From assembly GCA_937894725.1 (NCBI GenBank), contig CALAYL010000056.1, forward strand, positions 45,198-109,197: a DNA stretch of 64,000 bases, in the 5' to 3' direction. Below, in pieces: positions 44,674-54,013 of the stretch; position 1 is the stretch's first letter, and each line of letters opens with the position of its first letter. The notes under the pieces were generated by a model. That model searched no databases. It saw only the letters and a list, made by a program, of their open reading frames with translations, and was not told where the DNA came from. Source of the DNA: an uncultured Bacteroidota bacterium. Lineage in GTDB: Bacteria; Bacteroidota; Bacteroidia; Chitinophagales; LD1. Position numbers and translations under genes: made by a program.

Positions 44674-45471
44674 TTAAAAGCTTATATTCTCAAGACCCTG
44701 ACCCGCTGCTATCAATTCGGCAATATCAAATACTTTCACCGTATCTTGACGATTTTTATTTTTGACTCCATCAGACATCATGGTATTGCAAAATGGACAT
44801 GCTGCAGCTACAATATCTGCTTTAGTGGCTAGCGCTTCCTCTGTACGTGCATCATTGATACGAACAGAGCCTTTTTCTTCTTCTTTAAACATCTGAGCAC
44901 CGCCTGCGCCACAGCACAAACCACGTGTTTTGCAACTCTTCATTTCAACTAACTCTGCATCCAGCTCTTCCAATACTTTTCGAGGTGCTTCATATATATC
45001 ATTCGCTCTACCAAGATAGCATGAATCGTGATATGTGATTGTTTTCCCTTTAAAAATGCCCGTTTCGCTCATCTTTATTTTGCCTTCGTCTATGAGTTGT
45101 TGTAAATAAACAGCATGATGAATTACGTTATAATTACCACCTAATGAAGGATATTCATTTTTTAAAATATTGAAACAATGCGGACAAGTAGTTACGATAT
45201 TTTTGATACCATAGCCGTTGAGCACTTCGATATTTTGCATTGCGAGCATTTGATATACAAATTCATTGCCAGCACGCTTAGCAGGATCGCCAGTACAAGA
45301 TTCTTCTTTACCTAATACCGCAAATTCGATTTTTAAATGGTTTAATATTTTCACAAATGCACGAGTCACTTTCTGTGCTCGCTGATCAAAACTACCAGAG
45401 CATCCTACCCAAAACAATACCTCGGGCATCTCGCCATTAGCGGCATATTCTGACATTTCTTTTGCTATCAT
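44674..45471 (-). CDS. CCG-domain Fe-S protein (HdrB/LutA-like)
   Basis: The 265-residue protein has two cysteine-rich CCG-type domains: TTCPHCFNILKNEYP with TYHDSCYLGRANDIYEAPR, and CCGAGGAQMFKEEEKGS with AAACPFCNTMMSDGVK. Such domains, as in heterodisulphide reductase HdrB, bind a special [4Fe-4S] cluster. It partners with the upstream membrane Fe-S protein, 24 bases away, to form an electron-transfer complex. In aerobic Bacteroidota this pair is common but its substrate has not been settled. Confidence 0.88.
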   Translation of the reverse strand: MIAKEMSEYAANGEMPEVLFWVGCSGSFDQRAQKVTRAFVKILNHLKIEFAVLGKEESCTGDPAKRAGNEFVYQMLAMQNIEVLNGYGIKNIVTTCPHCFNILKNEYPSLGGNYNVIHHAVYLQQLIDEGKIKMSETGIFKGKTITYHDSCYLGRANDIYEAPRKVLEELDAELVEMKSCKTRGLCCGAGGAQMFKEEEKGSVRINDARTEEALATKADIVAAACPFCNTMMSDGVKNKNRQDTVKVFDIAELIAAGQGLENISF

Positions 45472-45495
45472 ATCGTGTGTTTTACTACGTTTATT

Positions 45496-46806
45496 TTATT
45501 TTTCGTTTGCCCAGTTCAATCTATCCTGCTGCGAAAATTGCCATGGTGCACCATTGTTTTCAAGATTTGAAAACATTCCGTTCCACTCCGCAGGCGAATT
45601 AGAATCTTCCATTATCAAGCTTCTTCTAAGCTGAACAATAATATCGAGCGGTGAGATATTGACAGGACATTCTTCTACGCAAGCATTGCAGGTAGTACAG
45701 GCACGCAACTCCTCTACCGAGATATAACCATTTTCGATTAGTGATTTGCCATCATCTTTCCATACACCACCATTGGCATCCATATTTTTGCCTATTTCTT
45801 CGATTCTATCGCGGGTATCCATCATGATTTTACGAGGAGAAAGTAACTTTCCTGTCATATTCGCGGGACATTGCGCAGAGCATCTACCACATTCCGTACA
45901 GGTATAGGCTTCGAGTATATTTTTCCAACTCAAATCCAATACATCCTTCGCACCAAACTTAACAGGAGCTTCTTCTGCACCATCGGCAGGAGCCGCAAAA
46001 GCTGCATCAGGATTCATCATCAGCTTCACTTCTTTGGTCACCGAATCCATGTTGGCAATATATCCTTTAGGTTGCTGCCTAGTAAAGAAGGTGTTAGGAA
46101 ATGCAAGTAAAATATGAAGGTGCTTTGAATAAGAAAGATAAATCAAAAAAGTCATTACAGTGACCATGTGTCCCCACCATCCTATTTTCTCTAAAACCAT
46201 AAGTGTTGAATAATCCATTCCCTCAAATACACTCGCAAAAAAACCACTTATTAAAAACCCGTATTCTCCATTATGAGCAGCCATGTCGGCTGTATTCATC
46301 AAAAATATATTGGTCAATAGGATGATTTCAAGAAAAAGTATGATGTTACCATCTTTCTTTGCCCAACCCTTCATTTCAGCCATATGAAAACGTGGAATGG
46401 TTAACAAATTTCTTCTCCACAAAAAGGCAATCGTAACAAAGAAAGTAAGTAGGGATAGTACTTCTATAAAAGAAATAGTAAAAACATACAGCCCTTTCAA
46501 AAAAGGGATACCTTCCCAAAGATGAAATACAAATCGATGTGTACCAAAAAGTCCATCTACAAAGATTTCTATTAGCTCGATTTGGGTGATCACAAACGAA
46601 ACATAAATCACTACGTGCAACATTGCTGCTACTGGTCGCTTAAACATCTTACCTTGCCCCAACGCTATTAGTAGCATAGCTTTCAGGTTGCCGGGAATAG
46701 ACTCCTTGCGACCCAACATGATATTTCGATAGATGGTTTTAAACTTTGTAAAAGCAAAAAAACCGCCACCGCCTACCAACAAAATAAATGCTATTCGTTC
46801 TATCAT
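45496..46806 (-). CDS. Membrane Fe-S protein with NarI-like helices (HdrED-like)
   Basis: The 436-residue protein begins with a membrane helix, then has four or five more helices (about 60-240) resembling the haem-binding NarI/HdrE part, with histidines in the helices (for example LHVVIYVSF and KHLHILLAF). The C-terminal half has two [4Fe-4S] motifs, CTECGRCSAQCPANMTGK and CTTCNACVEECPVNISPLD. It would pass electrons between the quinone pool and the CCG-domain partner downstream. Donor and acceptor are unknown. Confidence 0.88.
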   Translation of the reverse strand: MIERIAFILLVGGGGFFAFTKFKTIYRNIMLGRKESIPGNLKAMLLIALGQGKMFKRPVAAMLHVVIYVSFVITQIELIEIFVDGLFGTHRFVFHLWEGIPFLKGLYVFTISFIEVLSLLTFFVTIAFLWRRNLLTIPRFHMAEMKGWAKKDGNIILFLEIILLTNIFLMNTADMAAHNGEYGFLISGFFASVFEGMDYSTLMVLEKIGWWGHMVTVMTFLIYLSYSKHLHILLAFPNTFFTRQQPKGYIANMDSVTKEVKLMMNPDAAFAAPADGAEEAPVKFGAKDVLDLSWKNILEAYTCTECGRCSAQCPANMTGKLLSPRKIMMDTRDRIEEIGKNMDANGGVWKDDGKSLIENGYISVEELRACTTCNACVEECPVNISPLDIIVQLRRSLIMEDSNSPAEWNGMFSNLENNGAPWQFSQQDRLNWANEK

Positions 46807-46930
46807 AATCTTTATTTCAGAATGTAAATATAATCTTATGCCCTACATCAAGAAATGATTTTTTGCACCAAAAGTTTAGCTTAGCTCAAAAAAAAGACTG
46901 TTGAGCAAAGATAGACTCTAATAAAAAGTG

Positions 46931-46938
46931 TAATTTTG
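46931..46938 (+). promoter_or_regulatory. -7 box before the phosphoribosyltransferase gene
   Basis: TAATTTTG matches TAnnTTTG exactly, 21 bases before the ATG at 46960. No good -33 element at the right spacing. Confidence 0.4.
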
Positions 46939-46959
46939 AGACAATAGAATTTTGAAAAC

Positions 46960-47460
46960 ATGAAAACAAGTTTACTAGACCATTGGGATATAGTGCAAAA
47001 GACAAAGCGTATCGCTTTTCAAATTATAGAAGGAAATTTTGATGAAAAAGAAATCATACTTGTAGGGATAGTACCCAATGGAGTAGTTTTTTCAGAAATG
47101 ATAAAAGAGGAAATAGCGATGATAAACGAACGCATCAAAATAAGCATACTACCCCTCACTATAAATAAAACAGACCCATTGGCAGATAAAATAGAGTTAG
47201 ACACGACACAAAAATCAATCACGAACAAGCCTATTATCATCGTAGATGATGTAGCCAACACTGGTCGTACTGTTTTCTTTGCATTACAACCTATCATAGC
47301 CCTCAATCCTAAAAAAGTACAAGTAGCAGTACTGGTCGATAGGAAACATAAATTTTTCCCAATAGCCGCAGACTATGTAGGCATAATGCTTTCAACCACT
47401 TTGCAAGAACATATTTTAGTAGATTTAAACGCGACAAAAGCGGAAGCTTATTTAGTTTAG
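46960..47460 (+). CDS. PyrR-like phosphoribosyltransferase family protein
   Basis: The 166-residue protein is a type I phosphoribosyltransferase, with the PRPP-binding loop PIIIVDDVANTGRTVFF and the upstream IILVGIVPNGVVFSEMIKEE. The overall plan (VDRKHKFFPIAADYVG near the end) resembles PyrR or hypoxanthine-type enzymes. It could bind PRPP in nucleotide salvage or serve as a regulator. A PIF1-like helicase begins four bases after its stop, so they are co-transcribed; the meaning of that link is unclear. Confidence 0.82.
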   Translation: MKTSLLDHWDIVQKTKRIAFQIIEGNFDEKEIILVGIVPNGVVFSEMIKEEIAMINERIKISILPLTINKTDPLADKIELDTTQKSITNKPIIIVDDVANTGRTVFFALQPIIALNPKKVQVAVLVDRKHKFFPIAADYVGIMLSTTLQEHILVDLNATKAEAYLV

Positions 47461-47464
47461 TCCT

Positions 47465-49546
47465 ATGAAACAAGAAGTAGCCGATATAGTGGAGGAGTAT
47501 GTATTAAATACAGATAGACATGTTTTTTTGACAGGAAAAGCAGGTACAGGAAAAACTACATTGCTCAAAAAAATATTGTCGAACTCAACTAAAAACACTG
47601 TAGTAATAGCGCCAACAGGAGTAGCCGCTATCAATGCCGGAGGAAGTACGTTTCACTCCATGTTTCACCTACCCATTACAAGTTTTATTCCCAATAATGA
47701 TATTGTAGATTTTAATATAGCCCTCAATAGGCATGAGTTGGGTAAACACTGCAGATTCAACAAAGACCATCGCAAAGTAATAGAAGAAATGCAACTGCTT
47801 ATCATAGATGAGGTGAGTATGGTACGTAGCGATCTACTCGATGCGGTGGACTTTGTATTGCAGTATGTGAGGCGAAAGCGACAACCCTTTGGTGGTGTAC
47901 AGTTGATGATGATTGGCGACCTCTATCAACTTGCTCCTATCATGCGCGATGAGAGCTGGGTTATTCTTTCAAAATATTACAAAAGCCCGTTTTTTTTTGA
48001 TGCTTTGGTTTTGCAAAAAATGCAAACAAAACATTTTGAACTCACGCACATTTACCGACAATCAGACTACAGTTTCATAGGCCTTTTAAATAATATCCGA
48101 AACGGAGTGCTAGAAGAGTCGGATTATTATGCACTCGAAAGTCGCTACTTCCCAAACTACGAAGCGCGCGAAAAGGGCTATATCACACTCACTACACACA
48201 ATAAAAATGCAGAAGCTATCAATGAGCAAGAGCTTGATAAAATCGAAGAGCGAATTGAATTTTTCGATGCAAAAATAGAGGGTGACTTTCCTCCATCTAT
48301 GTTTCCTACTTTGATGAATCTAAAATTAAAAGTAGGTGCTCAAGTCATGTTTATCCGAAACGATACTTCGGATGATAAAAGCTTCTACAACGGCAAGATT
48401 GGCATATATGAAGGGGTAAATGACGAAGGCGATTTACTTGTATATTTGATAGACGATAAAATAACAATAGCGGTAGAGCGGGCAGAATGGGAAAACAATC
48501 GCTATGAGGTAAATGAAGACAACAATCAGATAGAAAAAAAAGTGGTCGGTATATTTAGCCAATACCCACTCAAACTCGCATGGGCAATAACGATACACAA
48601 GAGTCAAGGATTGACCTTTGAGCGAGCTATCATCGATGTGGGTAGCGCATTTGCACCTGGGCAAGTGTATGTGGCACTGAGCCGCTGTACAAGTCTTGAA
48701 GGCATCGTATTGAAGTCAAAAATCACCCAAAATAGTTTATTACTCGACAATCGTGTGCTTGGTTTTTTTGAAAACACTACACTCAATGAATTTGATAGCG
48801 ATGATCTAACAGAAGCAAAAAAATCGTACATCTTCAGACAGATCATAGCGGCCTTTGATTTGCACAAAACAACCTATCTTATCAACGAATTGATAGAGCA
48901 GACGAGAGTTTCGAGCATCCCTATGAAAGAAGATGCGGTGACTAAGATTCAATCATGGCAACTCACCTTTAATAACTTAGAGCAGATAGCACTCAAGTTT
49001 AATCAAGTGATGGAGACCTATATCGCACAAAATGATTCAGAAAAAATATTAGCCAAAGCGGAAGGAGCGATAGGGTATTTTACAGAACAACTTTATTCCG
49101 TGATTACAGCTATCTATTCACATAAAAAAGAATGGAGTGTAAAACCAAAAACAACAAAATATGTAAGAGATCTCGATAGTTTAGCCATGGCAATCTGGAA
49201 ATTAATGTCGAACATGTATCAGCTAAGTTATGAGGGAAATAAACTCTACAAAGACAAAAAAACACACGATATAGCTTCATTACAACCAGCCGATTTGACG
49301 AAAAAGAAAGAAAAAGGGTCTAGTCAACTTACCACCTTAGATATGTTTTTGAAGGGAAAAACTTGTCAACAAATCGCAGATGAACGTAGCCTAGCAATAA
49401 GTACTGTATATGCACATTTTGAAAAGCTCATGCAGGAAGAAAAACTTAAAAAAGAAGAAATAACAGACCCTTCTTTATTGGTTGAATTGGAGAATGCAGT
49501 AGCTAATTTCTACTCCAATAGACCGAAAAAAAGCATTACTCCTTAG
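47465..49546 (+). CDS. PIF1-like superfamily 1 helicase with C-terminal HTH
   Basis: The 693-residue protein has a Walker A loop (FLTGKAGTGKTTLLKKI, about 19-35), Walker B (LLIIDEVSMVRSDLLDAV), the UvrD-type helicase end (AWAITIHKSQGLTFERAIID and VYVALSRCTSLEGIVL) and a C-terminal helix-turn-helix-like region (MFLKGKTCQQIADERSLAI, STVYAHFEKLM). The C-terminal helix-turn-helix is the HTH_40 type found in some helicases. PIF1-type helicases unwind G4 and R-loop DNA. Its 3' end overlaps the convergent gene by 11 bases. Confidence 0.88.
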   Translation: MKQEVADIVEEYVLNTDRHVFLTGKAGTGKTTLLKKILSNSTKNTVVIAPTGVAAINAGGSTFHSMFHLPITSFIPNNDIVDFNIALNRHELGKHCRFNKDHRKVIEEMQLLIIDEVSMVRSDLLDAVDFVLQYVRRKRQPFGGVQLMMIGDLYQLAPIMRDESWVILSKYYKSPFFFDALVLQKMQTKHFELTHIYRQSDYSFIGLLNNIRNGVLEESDYYALESRYFPNYEAREKGYITLTTHNKNAEAINEQELDKIEERIEFFDAKIEGDFPPSMFPTLMNLKLKVGAQVMFIRNDTSDDKSFYNGKIGIYEGVNDEGDLLVYLIDDKITIAVERAEWENNRYEVNEDNNQIEKKVVGIFSQYPLKLAWAITIHKSQGLTFERAIIDVGSAFAPGQVYVALSRCTSLEGIVLKSKITQNSLLLDNRVLGFFENTTLNEFDSDDLTEAKKSYIFRQIIAAFDLHKTTYLINELIEQTRVSSIPMKEDAVTKIQSWQLTFNNLEQIALKFNQVMETYIAQNDSEKILAKAEGAIGYFTEQLYSVITAIYSHKKEWSVKPKTTKYVRDLDSLAMAIWKLMSNMYQLSYEGNKLYKDKKTHDIASLQPADLTKKKEKGSSQLTTLDMFLKGKTCQQIADERSLAISTVYAHFEKLMQEEKLKKEEITDPSLLVELENAVANFYSNRPKKSITP

Positions 49547-51566
49547 GCACTACTTTTATCTCATCAGGCGTAGTAGATTCGATCACCTTGTTTGAACCCA
49601 AAATTCGAAAAGTGGTACGTCTGTTTTTCTGATGTTCCTCTTCTGTGCATTCCACCCCATTCGCACACTGGTTCGTTAACTTCGTTTCGCCATATCCTTT
49701 GGCAGTAAGGCGGCTTTCTGCCACTCCCTTCATTATCAAATAATCGACCACTGACTGTGCACGAGCTTGCGAAAGCTTTTCGTTATAAACATCGCTACCA
49801 CGACTATCGGTATGAGAGCCAATTTCAATCGCCAAGTCTTTGTTGTCGCTAAAGAAAATGAGAATAGAATCTAATACTAATTTAGACTCCTCACGCAACG
49901 TAGCTTTGTTGTAGTCATAATAGATATTTGGGATTACGATCTCCTTTTGAGGAAAAATACGATTGAGCTCGATTACAGTCGAAATATAAATATAGGTAGA
50001 ATCTTGATTTCGCTTGCCTTTGGTACTAAATGTGGCTGTGTTGCTGAAGTAACCTGACTTATAGGCCGTAAGCTTGTACTCTGTTTCTGCTTTGAGAGGG
50101 CTACTAAATACACCAGCGGTATTTGATACAAGTGTCATGCTATCTATATTCGATTTGACTATCAGCATCACTTTGTCTATAGGCTTCATCCCTTTCAACT
50201 CACTATCGGGATTGTCGGGTTGTAGATAGTTCTTTTCTTGCACTAATCCTTTGAGAACAAAATAATTGACCCATCGCTCTGAGAAACTGTAGATATCATC
50301 GCTACCCTTCCCTCCTGCACGATTGGATGTAAAATAACCTGCTTTTAAAATTTCATCATTGATAGATGTTGGCTTATATTTTTCGATAATATACCCGAAA
50401 TCGTCTGCACCAGAATTGATGGGTGCTTCGAGATTGGTCGGTTCTTTCCAGCTTTTTTTATCCTTTGGGGCACGGAAAACATCTAAGCCTCCCATACCCG
50501 GCAAACCGTTTGATGCATAATAAAGTACACCCTTTTCATCTAACCACGGAAACACTTCATCGCCCTTGGTATTGATGTGGGTACCTAAGTTGTAAGGAGG
50601 GCTCCAGCCTGTATCGGTTTTGAGAAAATAATATAAATCTTTGCCACCAAATCCATTTGGTGCATCAGATGCTACCAAAAGCATTTTACCATCTGCGGAA
50701 ATGGATGGGTGACCTACATTAATCGTATCATGAAAGAGTTTTAGCTTCTCTGGCTCCACCCAGTTTGCCCCCAATTTTCGACTATAAAATATATGACAGT
50801 ACTGATTTGTAGCCGATTTGATAGCTTGCTTTGTACTCAAATCAACAGTACCACATCTTGTAAAAAAAAGCTGATTGCCATCGGCCGAAAAGGCGCATGT
50901 ACCCTCAAAGTCTGCGGTATTGATAGCAGAGTCGAGTGGAGTGGGCTTCTCCCACTTTTCGCTTTGCTTTTTTGTTTTAAAAATATCTGCATTTTTTTCA
51001 CCTGTCCATACATTAGTTATATCGCCTTTTGCAGTAGACTGAGCGCTGCTAAAATAGAGATTGCTATGTATCAAAAAAGGAGAAAAATCAGCAGCAGTAC
51101 TATTTATCTCAGTGATATTTTGCACTGCTATTTTTGTATTTTCTGCTATCCACTTCTTCGCCAATTCACAGTTTCTGATTTCCCCACGCGCTATATTTTT
51201 GCTCACCGCATCCATCTTAGAATATTGAGTAAATGTTTTGATGGCATCATCATACCGCTCTTGCGATTGCTGCATCTTAGCCGCATCATAGAGGGCATCC
51301 GATTGGCCAATATCGGCCAATTTTATATACCATGTCTCGGCATTTTTGTAGTCATTTTTTGAGCGATAAGCTGTGGCTATTTTTTTTGCAATTTCTCTTT
51401 TCACTATAGGGTCAGTAGTACTCGAAAAATCCTTTTGCAATAAGGCTGGAGCAACCGTATATTGTTTAAGATTATAAGCGGTATTGCCGTCTATTACAAG
51501 CTTTGGAGAGCAAGCTACTAGCATACTCAGTGCGAAAAAGGTGATTAAAAGATGGTGTGTTTTCAT
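49536..51566 (-). CDS. Second PorE-like OmpA lipoprotein with TPR and PD40 repeats
   Basis: The 676-residue protein starts with a lipoprotein signal ending MLVACSPK (Cys19). It then has TPR-like helices (about 25-150), PD40 propeller repeats (about 165-430; GHPSISADGKMLLVASDAPN, NRAGGKGSDDIYSF), a carboxypeptidase-like sandwich and a C-terminal OmpA domain (EIGSHTDSRGSDVYNE, HQKNRRTTFRI). The layout is the same as the protein at 34643, which is close in function but not adjacent. It is read apart from any adhesin or PorP/SprF gene. It may be the general T9SS-linked PorE copy, though which copy is PorE proper cannot be settled here. Confidence 0.87.
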   Translation of the reverse strand: MKTHHLLITFFALSMLVACSPKLVIDGNTAYNLKQYTVAPALLQKDFSSTTDPIVKREIAKKIATAYRSKNDYKNAETWYIKLADIGQSDALYDAAKMQQSQERYDDAIKTFTQYSKMDAVSKNIARGEIRNCELAKKWIAENTKIAVQNITEINSTAADFSPFLIHSNLYFSSAQSTAKGDITNVWTGEKNADIFKTKKQSEKWEKPTPLDSAINTADFEGTCAFSADGNQLFFTRCGTVDLSTKQAIKSATNQYCHIFYSRKLGANWVEPEKLKLFHDTINVGHPSISADGKMLLVASDAPNGFGGKDLYYFLKTDTGWSPPYNLGTHINTKGDEVFPWLDEKGVLYYASNGLPGMGGLDVFRAPKDKKSWKEPTNLEAPINSGADDFGYIIEKYKPTSINDEILKAGYFTSNRAGGKGSDDIYSFSERWVNYFVLKGLVQEKNYLQPDNPDSELKGMKPIDKVMLIVKSNIDSMTLVSNTAGVFSSPLKAETEYKLTAYKSGYFSNTATFSTKGKRNQDSTYIYISTVIELNRIFPQKEIVIPNIYYDYNKATLREESKLVLDSILIFFSDNKDLAIEIGSHTDSRGSDVYNEKLSQARAQSVVDYLIMKGVAESRLTAKGYGETKLTNQCANGVECTEEEHQKNRRTTFRILGSNKVIESTTPDEIKVVPKE

Positions 51567-51588
51567 TTATTAAAGACCAATATAAAAC

Positions 51589-51622
51589 AAAAAAGTTTTG
51601 TGTGACCACACAAAACTTTTTT
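51589..51622 (-). terminator. Terminator after the DUF1571-like gene
   Basis: A 15-base perfect stem (AAAAAAGTTTTGTGT with its complement) and GACC loop, with flanking A and T tracts, sits just after the stop at 51643 and before the PorE-like gene. Confidence 0.88.
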
Positions 51623-51642
51623 AAACATTACTTTATACTATT

Positions 51643-52494
51643 TTAAAAATTGTATTCACTAAACTTTTCAGTGAACTCATCAGCTGCAAATGCAGGATTC
51701 ACTTTCAGACCGTTGTATTCATATTTTTCGTACAAACCCTTGTCATCATTCATTTCTTGGTATATAGGAAAAGAATTTGCTTGATCAATATACAATACGG
51801 CTTGCTTAGCATAAGCAGAGGGCACTTTTATCGATTTTCCAGACAAATCTGTTTCGAAATTTTTAATCCAACTATTGAGTTCAATTAACTTGATTTCGGG
51901 AACTAACTCTCGCTGACAAAGTGTAAATAAATTATCCCCCGCTTTACCTACTACTGTTGTATAGCTATATGTTGGGTCAGTAATGGTGATTTTATAGCAC
52001 TTTCTACCACCAAAAACAACCTCTCCCTCATACTTAAATACTTCGTCAAATCTATTCTGTGCATCAGCTTGCTTGATTCCATCTCTTATCAATCGAGCAA
52101 AAAAACTAAAGCCTGAACTCCACAACGTATGATGCTGATCTTTAGTAAGCAGACTGCTATTGTAAGCTAAATTGAGTGTAGGTAAAAACTTGCCTGGATT
52201 GACCCGAATTTTATCTCCACGTTCGCCTTTTACGTACAACAACTCTGTGCCTTTATTGGGGTCAGAAAGTACTTTTGAATAAATTTTGAGAGGAGATGTA
52301 TTTACTTTTGTTATCATTTCCATTTTTATAAAAGTGGTCTTGCTAGGTATGCGCTCTGTACCTTTCATCGTATATACACAGCTACGGTTTGAGGAGGTGA
52401 CTGCTATTGATTTTTCTAGAATAGCACGCGCATCTTGCGCAAAAGAAAGTGCAGATATAAGTACAATAGCGAGAGAAAGAATTGTTTTTTTCAT
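51643..52494 (-). CDS. DUF1571/LolA-like periplasmic protein
   Basis: The 283-residue protein has a signal peptide (MKKTILSLAIVLISALSFAQ). The mature part reads CVYTMKGTERIPSK, MEMITKVNTSPLKIYSKV and GTELLYVKGERGDKIRVNP, a beta-rich, LolA/LppX-like fold that I recognise as the DUF1571 type. Such proteins bind lipids or shuttle lipoproteins, but DUF1571 has no proven role. It follows the Mpo1-like gene with an eight-base gap, and a terminator comes after it. Confidence 0.75.
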   Translation of the reverse strand: MKKTILSLAIVLISALSFAQDARAILEKSIAVTSSNRSCVYTMKGTERIPSKTTFIKMEMITKVNTSPLKIYSKVLSDPNKGTELLYVKGERGDKIRVNPGKFLPTLNLAYNSSLLTKDQHHTLWSSGFSFFARLIRDGIKQADAQNRFDEVFKYEGEVVFGGRKCYKITITDPTYSYTTVVGKAGDNLFTLCQRELVPEIKLIELNSWIKNFETDLSGKSIKVPSAYAKQAVLYIDQANSFPIYQEMNDDKGLYEKYEYNGLKVNPAFAADEFTEKFSEYNF

Positions 52495-52502
52495 TTGTAG
52501 AT

Positions 52503-52970
52503 TTAAAGTTTGATACCAAGTTTGTTATAAATAAATGTCATCACCCATGCTGGCCCAATCATCAAAAACTGGAGGTCTTTCAAAAATGATGGTTTTTTTC
52601 CTTCCACATTATGTCCCCAAAATTGACCAATCCATGCTAGCACAAAGATGATTAAAGATGTATATGCAAGATTCAAGCCAAAAACAGTTTGTATGGTGTA
52701 ACATAAGCTTAAACAAAGCAAGCTAAATAAAAACATGCCTATCGAAAGCGATTTAGATAAAGTGAAATAATATATGGTAACTAGTGCTACCATTATTTTG
52801 GCAATCAAACCTTCTGTAATCGTGCCTGGTGTGCCTACAGGGATACTATAAAACAACCCAACTACTGTAAAGAAGATTGTAGGCACACAGAACCAATGCA
52901 CTAGCTTATTGGTAGGATTTTGATGGCTCACCGCATATTCATCAAGCCATTGTTGTAATGTTTTCATCAT
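52503..52970 (-). CDS. Mpo1-like (DUF962) membrane protein
   Basis: With the start at 52970 the protein has 155 residues and four hydrophobic helices. MKTLQQWLDEYAVSHQNP with NKLVHWFCVPTIFFTVVGL and QFWGHNVEGKKPSFLKDL is the DUF962/YGL010w signature. The yeast member Mpo1 is an iron-dependent dioxygenase of 2-hydroxy fatty acids, and the conserved histidines (SHQNP, VHW, GH) are kept here. The ORF upstream of 52970 overlaps a terminator hairpin, so it is not used. It precedes the DUF1571-like gene by eight bases. Confidence 0.82.
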   Translation of the reverse strand: MMKTLQQWLDEYAVSHQNPTNKLVHWFCVPTIFFTVVGLFYSIPVGTPGTITEGLIAKIMVALVTIYYFTLSKSLSIGMFLFSLLCLSLCYTIQTVFGLNLAYTSLIIFVLAWIGQFWGHNVEGKKPSFLKDLQFLMIGPAWVMTFIYNKLGIKL

Positions 52971-53005
52971 TTGTTTTAGTTTTTCTAAAAGTACACAAGC
53001 TTTTG

Positions 53006-53036
53006 AAAAAACAAAAGCCCCGCCAATGCGGGGCTT
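53006..53036 (-). terminator. Terminator after the 53061 secreted-protein gene
   Basis: On the minus strand AAGCCCCGC and GCGGGGCTT form a nine-base perfect stem with a four-base loop, followed by a T-rich run. It excludes a longer start for the Mpo1-like gene. Confidence 0.92.
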
Positions 53037-53060
53037 CATAAATTTTGATAATGCTACAGA

Positions 53061-53891
53061 TTAGTCAGCGATTACGAACTTTACTGTCGAAGTTGATTTG
53101 CCATTCGCTATTTTTAAGAAATAAACTCCAGCAGGCAAAGCGGCTCTGTTCATTTCGATATGGTTAGCTCCTACAGTTACTTGCTTAGTAGATGAAGCTA
53201 CTACCTTACCTACTACATCGATAGTTTCAAAAGTATAAGTACCTGCTTCTGTACTCTCGAAAGTAACTACAGCTCTGTTTGTAAGTGGATTTGGCATCAT
53301 GTTGATTCCTTTGATAGACTTCAATGTTTCGATGCCTACTGGGTTAAGTGCACAACCTGTAGCAGGGGTAACATTGGTAGCATTCGTGTTTACTGCAGGG
53401 CAGTTACCTTGTGCATCTTTCACTCTCACATAATGAACTAATCCAGCAAGGTCAGTTTGCAAGCCCATATTAGGCGAAGTACTGCCTACTAACCAAGCGT
53501 TCATTACGATTGTCAATTTGTACTGACCAGAAGCATCGCTAGAATTTCCTTGAATCAAGAAACAACCGATTTCGTTTTTGTTGTAGCGTTTTGAAGGCTT
53601 ATTTAACTTCCAACAAAGTCCACATGGCAACCCCTCAAGGCTCACAAACTCTACCGAGTCGATATCTACTGGCTGAGGTTGAGTTACAGATGATGGTATT
53701 TTGAATGAAAGTGATTGAGAATAGTCAACACCTGGAGTTACACATGGAAATTGTGTGTAATCTGGCTTAAATGTAGCCGATGCTGTAGTTGCGTCTGCAG
53801 TACAATTGGCAGTCACTGTACCAGGACAAGATTGAGCAGATGCCGCAGCTACTGCCAAAAATAAAGATAGGGTGGTAAAAAGTTTTTTCAT
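53061..53891 (-). CDS. Secreted T9SS protein, tandem family member 1
   Basis: The start at 53891 gives a signal peptide (MKKLFTTLSLFLAVAAASAQ); the longer frame overlaps the terminator of the preceding gene. The 276-residue protein has a Cys-rich N-terminal module with VEFVSLEGLPCGLCWKLNK and DASGQYKLTIVMNAW, like a variant putative-Ig (He_PIG) domain, and a type A T9SS sorting domain (MMPNPLTNRAVVTFES, GVYFLKIANGKS, VKFVIAD). It resembles the next two upstream genes in the N-terminal module. It would be delivered to the cell surface; what it binds is unknown. Confidence 0.82.
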   Translation of the reverse strand: MKKLFTTLSLFLAVAAASAQSCPGTVTANCTADATTASATFKPDYTQFPCVTPGVDYSQSLSFKIPSSVTQPQPVDIDSVEFVSLEGLPCGLCWKLNKPSKRYNKNEIGCFLIQGNSSDASGQYKLTIVMNAWLVGSTSPNMGLQTDLAGLVHYVRVKDAQGNCPAVNTNATNVTPATGCALNPVGIETLKSIKGINMMPNPLTNRAVVTFESTEAGTYTFETIDVVGKVVASSTKQVTVGANHIEMNRAALPAGVYFLKIANGKSTSTVKFVIAD

Positions 53892-53959
53892 TGTTTTTGG
53901 GGTTTTTATTTTATAAGCAAATATAAATAATCCATTCAGTAAACGCACATTTTTTATCA

Positions 53960-53990
53960 ACAAAAAACGGTTGCCGAAATCGGCAACCGT
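53960..53990 (-). terminator. Terminator after the 54014 gene
   Basis: On the minus strand ACGGTTGCCG and CGGCAACCGT form a ten-base perfect stem with a four-base loop, followed by a T run. It ends transcription of the upstream family member, so each gene has its own terminator. Confidence 0.9.
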
Positions 53991-54013
53991 CAAGTAAATT
54001 GAGTTAGAAATGA

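Noticed and set aside
52971..53039. Longer start of the Mpo1-like gene
   Set aside because: The upstream codons overlap the terminator hairpin at 53015-53036 of the preceding gene.
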